From: Streptomyces humi
GTDB lineage: Bacteria; Actinomycetota; Actinomycetes; Streptomycetales; Streptomycetaceae
Length of the DNA: 64,000 nt
NCBI RefSeq assembly: GCF_001005085.2
Contig: NZ_LBMU02000079.1
Location: 102,389 to 166,388, forward strand
Direction: 5' to 3'
A program made the position numbers and the translations under genes. The notes under the pieces are model-generated. The model ran no database searches. It saw only the letters and a list, made by a program, of their open reading frames with translations, and had not been told where the DNA came from. Within the stretch, counting starts at the first letter, position 1, and every line of letters starts with the position of its first letter. Positions 49,725 to 57,830 of the stretch are shown here, piece after piece.

Positions 49725-50323
49725 CGGGCATCCGGAAGGTCGTGACCGTCGTCGACGAGGTGCTGCTGGAACTGGGCCGCCCGGTGGCGGTTCCGGTACG
49801 GCGGGTCGCGACGGCCGCGGTGATCCGCAATCCGTGGGCCGGCCGCGGCTTCGTCGCCGACCTACAGCCCGAGGTGGCGGCGGTGGCACCGGAGCTGGCG
49901 CGGCTGCTGACCGGCAGGCTGATCACGGAGCTCGGCGGTGTCGACCGGGTGGCGGCCTTCGGCAAGGCGGCCGTGGTGGGACTCGACGGGGAGATCGAGC
50001 ACGGCGGCGCGCTGATCCACACCCCGTACTTCGGCAACGTCCTGCGGGAGCTGACGGAGGGCACCTCGATCATCGTCTTCAGTGACGACCGGCTGCCGGC
50101 GGGCGAACCGCTCACCGTGCCGCTCTGGCACAAGACGGCCGCCGCGACCCGCTCGCACTACCAGACCGTGCAGATCCGGGTCCCCGACGCGCCGCGCCCC
50201 GACGAGATCGTGGTGGTGGCCGCCGCCGCGTCCGGCCCCCGCCCCAACGCCCGGATCGGGGACCGCCGTACCGACCCCGCCGTCCGCCTCGCCGACCTGG
50301 AGAAACTGGAGAGCGCCCGATGA
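49721..50323 (+). CDS. Amino acid synthesis (DUF1185) family protein, copy 1
   Basis: 200 residues: MTGIRKVVTVVDEVLLELGRPV..., RNPWAGRGFVADLQPEV, FGKAAVVGLDGEIEHGGALIHTPYFG and VRVPDAPRPDEIVVVAAAASGPRPNARIG. The DUF1185 family has solved structures and the annotation amino acid synthesis, but no firm reaction. Its genes recur beside flavin oxygenases and amidohydrolases. ATGA overlaps on both sides show tight coupling in the operon. Confidence 0.87.
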   Translation: MTGIRKVVTVVDEVLLELGRPVAVPVRRVATAAVIRNPWAGRGFVADLQPEVAAVAPELARLLTGRLITELGGVDRVAAFGKAAVVGLDGEIEHGGALIHTPYFGNVLRELTEGTSIIVFSDDRLPAGEPLTVPLWHKTAAATRSHYQTVQIRVPDAPRPDEIVVVAAAASGPRPNARIGDRRTDPAVRLADLEKLESAR

Positions 50324-50871
50324 ACGTCCGGAAGATCATCACGTACACCGAGGACATCCACACCGAGGGCGGCCGCCCGGTCGATCCGCCCGCCCGTACG
50401 GCGGTGGTGCTCGCGGTGATCGAGAACCCCTGGGCGGGCCAGGGCTTCGTGGCCGACCTGCTGCCGGGCATCGACGAAGTCGCCCCGAAACTGGGTGAGT
50501 TGCTGGCCCCCCGGGTGGTCGAGGCGCTCGGCGCGCCGGTGGCGGCGTACGGCAAGGCGGCGATCGTCGGGCTGGACGGCGAGGTCGAGCACGGCTCGGG
50601 CCTGATCCACACGCTCAAGTTCGGCGACCACTTCCGCCGGGCCGCGCACGCCACGACCCTGCTGCCGGCGGTGGAGAAGCGGGCGGCGGCCGGGACGGTC
50701 TTCGACATCCCCCTCAAACACGTCACGGACGCCACGGTCCGCTCCCACCACCAGAGCATCGAGGTCCGGGTGCCCGACGGCCCGCGCGCCGACGAGATCG
50801 TGATCGGCCTGGCGGCGGCCGCCCAGGGCAGGCCGCAGGCACGGCTGGCCCCGCTGTCGACGGAACAGTGA
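50320..50871 (+). CDS. Amino acid synthesis (DUF1185) family protein, copy 2
   Basis: 183 residues, plainly paralogous to the preceding gene: MNVRKIITYTEDIHTEGGRPVDPPARTAVVLAVIENPWAGQGFVADL, YGKAAIVGLDGEVEHGSGLIHTLKFGDHFR and VRSHHQSIEVRVPDGPRADEIVI. The two copies differ mostly in the middle and could form a heteromer. Its start overlaps copy 1 as ATGA and the hydrolase starts 1 bp after its stop. Role in the pathway is unknown. Confidence 0.87.
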   Translation: MNVRKIITYTEDIHTEGGRPVDPPARTAVVLAVIENPWAGQGFVADLLPGIDEVAPKLGELLAPRVVEALGAPVAAYGKAAIVGLDGEVEHGSGLIHTLKFGDHFRRAAHATTLLPAVEKRAAAGTVFDIPLKHVTDATVRSHHQSIEVRVPDGPRADEIVIGLAAAAQGRPQARLAPLSTEQ

Positions 50872-50872
50872 C

Positions 50873-51730
50873 ATGGCGGCGGCCCTGCACCACGAGGTCC
50901 ACGGCTGCGACGGCCCCGACCTGGTCCTGCTGCACGGCGTGGGACTGGACCGGACGATGTGGGCGCGGTGCCTGCCCGCCCTGGCGGAGCGGCACCGCGT
51001 GACCCTGGTCGACCTGCGCGGCCACGGTGACTCGCCGCGCGCGGAAGCCGGGGTGTCGCTCGCGGAACTGGCGGCGGACGTCGCGGAGTTGCTGACCGGC
51101 CCGACGCATCTGGTGGGCTTCTCGCTGGGCGCCCTGGTGGCCCAGCGACTTGCCGTCGTCCGGCCCGAGTCGACGGCCACCCTCACCCTGGTCAGCTCGG
51201 TCGCCGGGCGGACGGAGGCGGAACGGACGGCGGTGGCCCGGCGCCGGGAACGGGCCCGCTCGGACTTCGAGGCGTCCGCGCGGGCCGCGGTGGACCGCTG
51301 GTTCTCCCCCGAGTGGCGAGCGGCCGAGCCCGAGTTGCCGGGGCGGGTGCTCGCCACGCTGCTGGCCAACGACCGGACGTCGTACCTGGCCTGCTACGAC
51401 GTCTTCGCGACGGCGGACGCCGGCCTGTGGCCGCTGCTGCCGGACATCGCGGCCCGGACGCTGGCGGTGACGGGAGCGGACGATCCGGGCTCCACTCCGG
51501 AGATGACCCGACGGCTGGCCGCGCGGATCCCGGACGTGTCCACGTGCGTGCTCCCCGAAGCCCGTCACCTGCTGCCACTGGAACGCCCGGCCGAACTGAC
51601 CGAGCTGATCCTGGGACACACGGCACCCCCGGCGCCCCTCCAGGGGCCCTGGGGCACCCCCGGCCGCGAGCCGGGGAAGGAACCCCGCGAGCAACCACCC
51701 ACCACCCGCAGCCGAGGAGCCACGGCATGA
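50873..51730 (+). CDS. Alpha/beta hydrolase of the catabolic operon (RutD/enol-lactonase-like)
   Basis: 285 residues: LVLLHGVGLDRTMWARCLPALAERHRVTLVDLRGHGDSP, nucleophile Ser in LVGFSLGALVAQRLAVVRPE, acid in VTGADDPGSTPEM and His in LPEARHLLPLERP. It resembles the 3-oxoadipate enol-lactonase/RutD group that hydrolyses lactones or enamine-type intermediates. The last 35 residues are Pro/Gly-rich and disordered. It overlaps the aldehyde dehydrogenase by 4 bp. Confidence 0.9.
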   Translation: MAAALHHEVHGCDGPDLVLLHGVGLDRTMWARCLPALAERHRVTLVDLRGHGDSPRAEAGVSLAELAADVAELLTGPTHLVGFSLGALVAQRLAVVRPESTATLTLVSSVAGRTEAERTAVARRRERARSDFEASARAAVDRWFSPEWRAAEPELPGRVLATLLANDRTSYLACYDVFATADAGLWPLLPDIAARTLAVTGADDPGSTPEMTRRLAARIPDVSTCVLPEARHLLPLERPAELTELILGHTAPPAPLQGPWGTPGREPGKEPREQPPTTRSRGATA

Positions 51731-53217
51731 CCCCACTCCCTCGTCACCAGCACTACATAGCCGGCGAATGGACCGCTCCGGCCTCCGGCGACTACTTCCC
51801 GAGCCTCAACCCCACCACCGCCGAACCCTGGTACGAAGCCGCGAGCGGCACCGCCGAGGACGTCGACCGCGCCGTCAGGGCGGCCCGCACCGCCTTCGAG
51901 GACCCCCGCTGGCGCGACCTCAGCCAGACCCGCCGGGGCCGTCTGCTGCGCAACCTCGCCGACCTCATCGGCGAGCACGCGGAGGAACTCGCCCGCACCG
52001 AGACCCTCGACAACGGCAAGCTGCTCCGCGAGATGCGCGCCCAACTCGCCGGTCTTCCCGAGTACTTCCACTACTACGCGGGTCTCGCCGACAAGATCCA
52101 CGGTGAGGTCGTGCCGGGCGCCAGCCGTGACCTGCTCAACTACACCCTGCGTGAACCGGTCGGCGTCGTGGGCGCGATCACCCCGTGGAACTCGCCGCTC
52201 CTGCTGACCGCCACCAAGCTGGCGCCGGCCCTCGCCGCGGGCAACACGGTGGTGGTCAAGCCGTCCGAGCACACCTCTGCCTCCCTTCTCGCCCTCGCCC
52301 CGCTGTTCGAGGAGGCCGGTTTCCCCCCGGGTGTCGTCAACGTGGTGACCGGCTTCGGCGCGACCGCGGGCGGTCCCCTCACCGAGCACCCGGACGTGGC
52401 CAAGGTGACCTTCACCGGTTCCACCGAGACCGGCCGCCGTATCGCCCGCACCTGCGCCGACCGCCTGGTCCGCTGCACTCTCGAACTCGGCGGGAAGTCG
52501 CCCAACATCGTCTTCCCGGACGCCGACCTCGCGTCCGCGTCGATGGGCGTGGTCGCCGGCATCTTCGCGGCGGCCGGCCAGACGTGTGTCGCGGGCAGCC
52601 GCGTGCTGGTGCACCGGGACGTGTACGACGAGGTGCTGGAACGAGTGGCCGCGCGGGCCGCCACCATCCGGATCGGCGACCCGCTGGCGGACGCCACCGA
52701 ACTGGGCCCGCTCGCCCTCGCCGACCAGCTGGCCAAGGTCGAGTCGTATGTCGAACTCGGTGTCGCCGAGGGCGGCAAGGTGGTCTGCGGCGGGGCCCGG
52801 CCCGACACCGCGGGTCTGGACGGCTGGTTCTACTCCCCGACCGTCTTCACCGGGACGGACAACTCGATGCGGATCTGCCGTGAGGAGATCTTCGGGCCGG
52901 TCGCGACGGTCATGCCGTTCGGCTCCGAGGAGGAGGCGCTCGCGATCGCCAACGACTCCTCGTACGGCCTGGCGGCGGGCGTGTGGACCCGGGACGTCAA
53001 CCGGGTGCACCGGATGGCGGCGCGGCTGGAGGCGGGCACCGTGTGGGCCAACACCTACCGGTCGATGTCGCCGATGTCCCCGCGGTCCGGCTTCAAGAGC
53101 AGCGGTACCGGCGTCGAGCACGGGACGGAGGTGATCCGGGAGTACACGCGGCTGAAGAGCGTGTGGATCAACACCAGCGAGGAGCCGGCCGGAGACCCCT
53201 TCGTCCTGCGCTCGTGA
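51727..53217 (+). CDS. NAD(P)-dependent aldehyde dehydrogenase
   Basis: 496 residues with all family hallmarks: WNSPLLLTATKLAPALAAGNTVVVKPSEHT, FTGSTETGR, catalytic Glu253 in LELGGKSPNIV, catalytic Cys287 in AAGQTCVAGSRVLV and EEIFGPVATVMPF. It probably oxidises a semialdehyde released by ring opening and hydrolysis to a TCA-cycle-compatible acid. Last structural gene of the operon; the regulator gene follows after 81 bp with its own promoter. Confidence 0.95.
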   Translation: MTPLPRHQHYIAGEWTAPASGDYFPSLNPTTAEPWYEAASGTAEDVDRAVRAARTAFEDPRWRDLSQTRRGRLLRNLADLIGEHAEELARTETLDNGKLLREMRAQLAGLPEYFHYYAGLADKIHGEVVPGASRDLLNYTLREPVGVVGAITPWNSPLLLTATKLAPALAAGNTVVVKPSEHTSASLLALAPLFEEAGFPPGVVNVVTGFGATAGGPLTEHPDVAKVTFTGSTETGRRIARTCADRLVRCTLELGGKSPNIVFPDADLASASMGVVAGIFAAAGQTCVAGSRVLVHRDVYDEVLERVAARAATIRIGDPLADATELGPLALADQLAKVESYVELGVAEGGKVVCGGARPDTAGLDGWFYSPTVFTGTDNSMRICREEIFGPVATVMPFGSEEEALAIANDSSYGLAAGVWTRDVNRVHRMAARLEAGTVWANTYRSMSPMSPRSGFKSSGTGVEHGTEVIREYTRLKSVWINTSEEPAGDPFVLRS

Positions 53218-53224
53218 GACGGCA

Positions 53225-53235
53225 CTTGCATGGCA
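53225..53235. promoter_or_regulatory. CTTGCATGGCA motif, copy C (candidate GntR operator)
   Basis: CTTGCATGGCA lies 25 bp upstream of the -35 of the gntR promoter, identical to copy B at 48565. It contains the small dyad TGC-ATG-GCA. Position upstream of the promoter would fit looping or autoregulation. Confidence 0.45.
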
Positions 53236-53260
53236 GCCCACCTCCCCCGTTCCCACGTGG

Positions 53261-53290
53261 TTGACGCCGTGCCGGAGCGCGGACTACGTT
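53261..53290 (+). promoter_or_regulatory. Promoter of the gntR gene, leaderless
   Basis: TTGACG (53261-53266), 18-bp spacer, TACGTT (53285-53290). Transcription would begin near 53297-53299, at the ATG (53299), so the message has essentially no leader and no ribosome-binding site. Confidence 0.65.
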
Positions 53291-53298
53291 CACGTACC

Positions 53299-54000
53299 AT
53301 GCAACAACCCAGTGGGCGGGCCCGGAAGCCGCTTCAGCAGACGAGCATGCAGGCCCGTGTCGCCGAGGAGCTGCGGCAGATGATCATCACGGGCGAGCTG
53401 CCGCCGCGGTCCGGCCTGTCCGAGATGGCGCTGTCGGAGACCTTCGGCGTCAGCCGGACCCCGATCCGCGAGGCGCTCAAGCAGTTGCAGATCGAGGGCC
53501 TGGTCGAGGTACGGCCGCGGGTGGGCACGTTCGTCGCGGTGCCCTCGCGGCGGGAGATCACCGAGCTGTTCCAGATGAAGGAGCTGCTGGAGGGCGCGGC
53601 GGCGCGGCTGCTGGCCTTCCGGGGCAACGTGCCCGAGCTGGCCCGGCTCCGGGAGAACATGCGCGAGGCGGACGAGGCCGTGCGCGGCGGCGACGCCGAG
53701 GGCTACGCGCGGCTGGTCCACGAGTTCCACGACCTGATCGTGACCGGCGCCGACAACACCAAGCTGGAGGCGCACTACCGCACCCTGATGAACCAGCTCG
53801 CGTACGCCCGGCTGGTACGCACCTCGCTCGCCCGGCCGGGCCGGCTGACCGAGTCCGATCACGAACACCACCGCGTCCTGGACCTGATCACCGCCAAGGA
53901 CGGCGACGGCGCCGAGCGGGTGATGCGCGAACACGTCCGCCGCAGCCACCAGGCGCTGATGGCCGGAATGGACGAACGCGAGGACCGGCAGGAGAGCTAG
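53299..54000 (+). CDS. GntR-family regulator with FCD domain
   Basis: 233 residues. Winged helix-turn-helix (about 12-80: MQARVAEELRQMIITGELPPRSGLSEMALSETFGVSRTPIREALKQLQIEGLVEVRPRVGTFV) and an all-helical FCD ligand domain with metal-binding His/Asp candidates (HEFHDLIV, DHEHHRVLDLI, REHVRRSHQ). FCD regulators sense carboxylic acids or pathway intermediates. It is placed at the end of the oxygenase operon and is the obvious regulator of it. ATG 53299 is chosen; the earlier ATG 53230 lies within motif copy C. Confidence 0.93.
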   Translation: MQQPSGRARKPLQQTSMQARVAEELRQMIITGELPPRSGLSEMALSETFGVSRTPIREALKQLQIEGLVEVRPRVGTFVAVPSRREITELFQMKELLEGAAARLLAFRGNVPELARLRENMREADEAVRGGDAEGYARLVHEFHDLIVTGADNTKLEAHYRTLMNQLAYARLVRTSLARPGRLTESDHEHHRVLDLITAKDGDGAERVMREHVRRSHQALMAGMDEREDRQES

Positions 54001-54133
54001 CGGAGCCGGAGGTGAGGCGGAGGCGTCTGCCGTTCGGGGGTGTTCCGGTGGCGGCGGGCGGGTGCGGGCGGCTTGCTGGTGGCTTGCCGGTGGCGGAGGC
54101 CACCGGAGTCACCGGACAGGAAGCGAGCCTCGT

Positions 54134-54808
54134 ATGCAGACCGCCACGCGCCCACGGGAGCCGTTGGAGACCCCCCGCGCCGCCGGGGTGGCCGGGATCC
54201 TCTTCGCGCTGCTGCTCGCCGCCGCCATGGTGCTGATCCGGCTGGGGATCCCGCAGGGCGCAGACGCGGTCACCACCCAGCGGGCGGACCCGGCGCAGCG
54301 CAGCGCGGTGCACGCGGCCCTGCTGCTGGTGCCGTTCGCGGGAATCTGCTTCCTGTGGTTCGCCGGCGCGGTGCGCGCCCATGTCGGTGAGGGCGAGGAC
54401 CGGTTCATGGCCACCGTGTTCCTCGGCAGCGGACTGGTCTTCACGGCGACGATGTTCGGCGCCGCCGCGGCGGCCTCGGCCGTGCTCGACACCGCGCATC
54501 CGGCGGGCACCTCGCCCTCCAGGGCCGTCTGGGACTACGGCCAGCATCTGGCGTACACGCTGATGATCGGGTACGCGATGCGGATGGCCGCCGTCTTCAC
54601 CTGTTCCACCTCGGTGATCGGGCACCGGCTGGGCATCCTGCCCCGCTGGCTCAGCGTGCTGGGTCTGCTGGTCACCGTGATCCTGCTGTTCGCGGCGACC
54701 TCCGTGCCCTGGAGCGAGCTGGTGTTCCCGGCCTGGTCGCTGCTGCTCAGCGTCTACATCGTGGCGGAGAGCTTCCGCCGCTCCCCCGCCGGGGCCCCGG
54801 CGTCCTGA
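54134..54808 (+). CDS. Hypothetical membrane protein with 5-6 helices
   Basis: 224 residues with hydrophobic segments near AAGVAGILFALLLAAAMVLIRLGI, HAALLLVPFAGICFLWFAGAV, FMATVFLGSGLVFTATMFGAAAAASAVL, YTLMIGYAMRMAAVFTCSTSVI, LSVLGLLVTVILLFAATSV and LVFPAWSLLLSVYIVAESF. No transporter or enzyme motif is recognised. ATG 54134 starts just before the basic N-terminus (MQTATRPREPLETPRAAG). It precedes the ferredoxin-P450 operon by 144 bp; a link is not shown. Confidence 0.8.
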   Translation: MQTATRPREPLETPRAAGVAGILFALLLAAAMVLIRLGIPQGADAVTTQRADPAQRSAVHAALLLVPFAGICFLWFAGAVRAHVGEGEDRFMATVFLGSGLVFTATMFGAAAAASAVLDTAHPAGTSPSRAVWDYGQHLAYTLMIGYAMRMAAVFTCSTSVIGHRLGILPRWLSVLGLLVTVILLFAATSVPWSELVFPAWSLLLSVYIVAESFRRSPAGAPAS

Positions 54809-54952
54809 GGGCTCACCCGATCGGCGGGCCCCGGCGGGCGGGGACGGACGGGGGCTCCCATGCTGGCGTGCGGGGAGTTCTCCCCGGTCCGGCCCCGAGG
54901 TGCCGGACCGGCGGTATCCACCGGACCCGGCCACCGGAAGGGCGGAGCCATG

Positions 54953-55180
54953 ATGCGCCTCGTCGTCGATCTCAACCGATGCCAGGGATACGCGCAGTGC
55001 GCGTTCCTCGCGCCGGACGTCTTCGCCATGCACGGCGAGGAGTCGCTCGTCTACAGCCCGCGCGCCGAGGAGGAGCAGCGGGAGCGGGTGGCCCGCGCCG
55101 TGGCCGCCTGCCCGGTGCAGGCGATCACCGCCGACGGCCTGGAGACGGTCGCGGGAGGGGCGTCGGATGCCGCCCGCTGA
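54953..55180 (+). CDS. [3Fe-4S] ferredoxin for cytochrome P450
   Basis: 75 residues: MRLVVDLNRCQGYAQCAFLAPDVFAMHGEE ... AACPVQAIT. The cluster motif is CX5C...CP with Ala in place of the second Cys of CXXCXXC, the pattern of [3Fe-4S] ferredoxins that serve actinobacterial P450s. Tandem ATG codons at 54950 and 54953; the second gives the family N-terminus. It overlaps the reductase gene by 14 bp. Confidence 0.92.
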   Translation: MRLVVDLNRCQGYAQCAFLAPDVFAMHGEESLVYSPRAEEEQRERVARAVAACPVQAITADGLETVAGGASDAAR

Positions 55181-56561
55181 CTATCTGGACTGGCTCCGGC
55201 GCGAGGGCCGGATCGTGATCGTGGGTGCCTCGCTGGCCGGGCTGCGGGGCGCCGAGACGCTCCGGGCGGAGGGCTTCGCGGGCGAACTCACCATGATCGG
55301 CGACGAGCCGTACGAGCCCTACGACCGGCCGCCGCTGTCCAAGGGAGTGCTGCTCGGCAAGGCGGAGCCGCACCACACGGGGCTGCCGCACCGGCGGGAG
55401 ATCGACGCGAAGTGGCGGCTCGGTGTCGCGGCCACCGGGCTGGACATCGAGGCCAGGCGGGTCCGGCTGGCCGACGGCGACGAGATCGAGTACGACCGGC
55501 TGCTGATCACCACCGGAGTGCGGGCGCGGCCCTGGCCGAAGGAGGAGGAGGCCCGCCTCGACGGTGTCTTCACGCTGCGCACCCGGGACGACGCGGCCGC
55601 CCTGCTGCGGCGGCTGAAGGCCGGGCCGCGCCGGGTGTTCGTGATCGGTGCCGGGTTCACCGGTTCGGAGATCGCCTCGGCCTGCCGGGAGCACGGCATC
55701 GCGGTCACCGTGGCGGAACGCGCGGGCGCGCCGCTCGTGGGCGCGTTGGGCGGGGTGATCGGCGCGGTCGCCGCCGACATGCACCGGGAGAACGGGGTGG
55801 ACCTGCGCACCGGGGTCATGGTGACCGCGCTGGAGGGCGACACGGCGGGCCGGGTGCGGGCGGTCCATCTGTCCGACGAGAGCGTGATCGAGGCGGACGT
55901 GGTGGTCGTGGGGCTCGGCGCGGTCCGCAACACCGACTGGCTGGCCGGGTCCGGGCTCGGCGCGGGACCACGGGGCATCGCGTGCGACGCGGGCTGCCGG
56001 GCCTTCGACTTCCGGGGCATCGTCACCGACGACATCTTCGTGGCCGGTGACGTCGCCCGGTCCCCGCACGCGCTGTTCGGCTACCAGTTCCTGTCCCTGG
56101 AGCACTGGGGCAACGCGGTCGCGCAGGCCGAGACCGCCGCGCACAACATGATCAGCCCGAGCGCGGAGCGCAGGCCGCACCTGTGGGTGCCCGCCTTCTG
56201 GTCCTCGCAGTTCGGTGTGAACATCAAGTCGGTCGGGGTGCCCCCGATGGGCGACCAGATCATGATCACGCAGGGTTCGCTGGCCGAGCGCCGCTTCGTG
56301 GGGGTGTACGGCTTCCAGGGCCGCACGATCGCCGCGGTGAGCTTCGACAACACGCGGTGGCTGGAGTTCTACCAGCGGCAGATCGAGAAGGGCGCGCCGT
56401 TCCCGGTGGAGTTCCCGACGGTGGACCGACGGCCCGAGGGACGGGTGCCGGTCGACGCCGACTTCCCGGACCCGGCGCTGCCGACGCACGGCCCCATGGT
56501 GACCCTCAGCGGCTACTCGCCGACCGACCAGCAGCTGGTCTTCCACCCCGCCCGGCACTGA
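55167..56561 (+). CDS. NAD(P)H-ferredoxin reductase (FAD-dependent)
   Basis: 464 residues, two-dinucleotide-fold flavoprotein: FAD motif VIVGASLAGLRGAETLR, RPPLSKGVLLG, NAD motif VFVIGAGFTGSEIAS, GLGAVRNTDWL and the FAD-contacting DDIFVAGDVARSP. It resembles putidaredoxin reductase and the rhodocoxin reductase group. The C-terminal 100 residues are longer than in minimal members. It transfers electrons to the adjacent ferredoxin, whose gene it overlaps by 14 bp; the P450 gene follows after 35 bp. Confidence 0.92.
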   Translation: MPPADYLDWLRREGRIVIVGASLAGLRGAETLRAEGFAGELTMIGDEPYEPYDRPPLSKGVLLGKAEPHHTGLPHRREIDAKWRLGVAATGLDIEARRVRLADGDEIEYDRLLITTGVRARPWPKEEEARLDGVFTLRTRDDAAALLRRLKAGPRRVFVIGAGFTGSEIASACREHGIAVTVAERAGAPLVGALGGVIGAVAADMHRENGVDLRTGVMVTALEGDTAGRVRAVHLSDESVIEADVVVVGLGAVRNTDWLAGSGLGAGPRGIACDAGCRAFDFRGIVTDDIFVAGDVARSPHALFGYQFLSLEHWGNAVAQAETAAHNMISPSAERRPHLWVPAFWSSQFGVNIKSVGVPPMGDQIMITQGSLAERRFVGVYGFQGRTIAAVSFDNTRWLEFYQRQIEKGAPFPVEFPTVDRRPEGRVPVDADFPDPALPTHGPMVTLSGYSPTDQQLVFHPARH

Positions 56562-56596
56562 CCGCAGACCGGCCACGACGCCCCCAAGGACCAGTC

Positions 56597-57823
56597 ATGA
56601 CGCAGACCTCGATGTTGCGGCAGATCACCGACTTCGCGAACCGCGCCGACCCGTACCCGGTGTACGAGGAACTGCGCAAGACACCGGTGCTGCACGAGGA
56701 GGACGGCCCGTACCTCATCAGCGGCTACCACGACATCGAGGCGCTGCTGCACGATCCGCGGATCAGCTCGGACGCCGCCAACCTGGCCGCCCCCGGCGCG
56801 GACGAGCTGTCCGGCCCGGAGGCGACGGGGCTGCCGCCGAGCTTCATCCGGCTGGACCCGCCGGAGCACGACCGGCTGCGCAGGATCGCCAACAGCTCCT
56901 TCGGGCCGCCGCACCGGCCGCGCCGCATCGAGAACATGCGGGGCCAGCTGGAGGAGATCGTCACCGAGCTGATCGACGGCCTCGGGGACGCGCGGGAGTT
57001 CGATCTGGTGGACCAGGTCGCCTACCCGTTCCCGGTCACCGCGATCTGCCGGGTGCTGGGGGTGCCACGCGAGGACGAGCCCCGGTTCCGTGCCTGGGTC
57101 GACCCGATCGTGGCGGGCCTGGACCCGGACACCCGTACGGCCGGCGACTCCGAGAAGGCCGCGCAGGAGGCCCGGCTCCAGCTCGGCATGTACCTGAACG
57201 GGCTGGTGGAGCAGCGCGCCAGGGAGCCGCGCGACGACATGCTCTCCGACCTGGTGCACAGCCACGGGCCGGACGGCGCGATGACGACCATGGAAGTGCT
57301 CAGTACCGCGGTGCTGCTGCTGATCGCGGGCCACGAGACGACCGTCAACCTCATCACCAACGGCATGCTCACGCTGCTGCGGCACCCCGGGGTCCTGGCG
57401 CGGCTGCGCGACGACCCGGAACTGTCGGTGCGGATCGTGGAGGAACTGCTGCGCTACGAGCCGCCGGTGCAGCTCCTCCCGCAGCGCACCTGCATCACCG
57501 ACATCGAGGTGCACGGGGTGACCATTCCGAAGGGGTCGCGGATCTGGCTGGTCCTGGGCGCGGGCAACCGGGACCCGCACCGGTTCACCGACCCCGACCG
57601 GTTCGACCCGGACCGCCAGGACATCCAGCACCTGGGCTTCGGCAGCGGTGTCCACAGCTGCTTCGGCGCCCCACTGGCCCGCATCGAGGCCCAGTTGGCG
57701 CTGTCCCAGCTGGCCCGGCGGCTGGACAACCCGCGGCTGGTCGAGGACCCGCCGCCGTACCGGCAGAACGCGGTGCTGCGTGGTCCGCGGCACCTCAACA
57801 TCGCCGTGGACGGCATTAGATGA
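56597..57823 (+). CDS. Cytochrome P450
   Basis: 408 residues: I-helix AGHETTVNLITNG, ExxR in EELLRYEPP, and the haem loop FGSGVHSCFGAPLAR with ligand Cys355. It belongs to the CYP107/105-like actinobacterial class. The complete electron chain is encoded immediately upstream (ferredoxin, reductase), so the operon is self-sufficient. No natural-product genes adjoin it, and the substrate cannot be told. AAGGA precedes ATG 56597. Confidence 0.95.
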   Translation: MTQTSMLRQITDFANRADPYPVYEELRKTPVLHEEDGPYLISGYHDIEALLHDPRISSDAANLAAPGADELSGPEATGLPPSFIRLDPPEHDRLRRIANSSFGPPHRPRRIENMRGQLEEIVTELIDGLGDAREFDLVDQVAYPFPVTAICRVLGVPREDEPRFRAWVDPIVAGLDPDTRTAGDSEKAAQEARLQLGMYLNGLVEQRAREPRDDMLSDLVHSHGPDGAMTTMEVLSTAVLLLIAGHETTVNLITNGMLTLLRHPGVLARLRDDPELSVRIVEELLRYEPPVQLLPQRTCITDIEVHGVTIPKGSRIWLVLGAGNRDPHRFTDPDRFDPDRQDIQHLGFGSGVHSCFGAPLARIEAQLALSQLARRLDNPRLVEDPPPYRQNAVLRGPRHLNIAVDGIR

Positions 57824-57830
57824 CGGACCG

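Noticed and set aside
46014..54000. Identification of the catabolic island as the Rut pyrimidine pathway
   Set aside because: No RutB amidohydrolase, RutC or RutE homologues are seen; presence of two DUF1185 proteins and an aldehyde dehydrogenase points to a different route.
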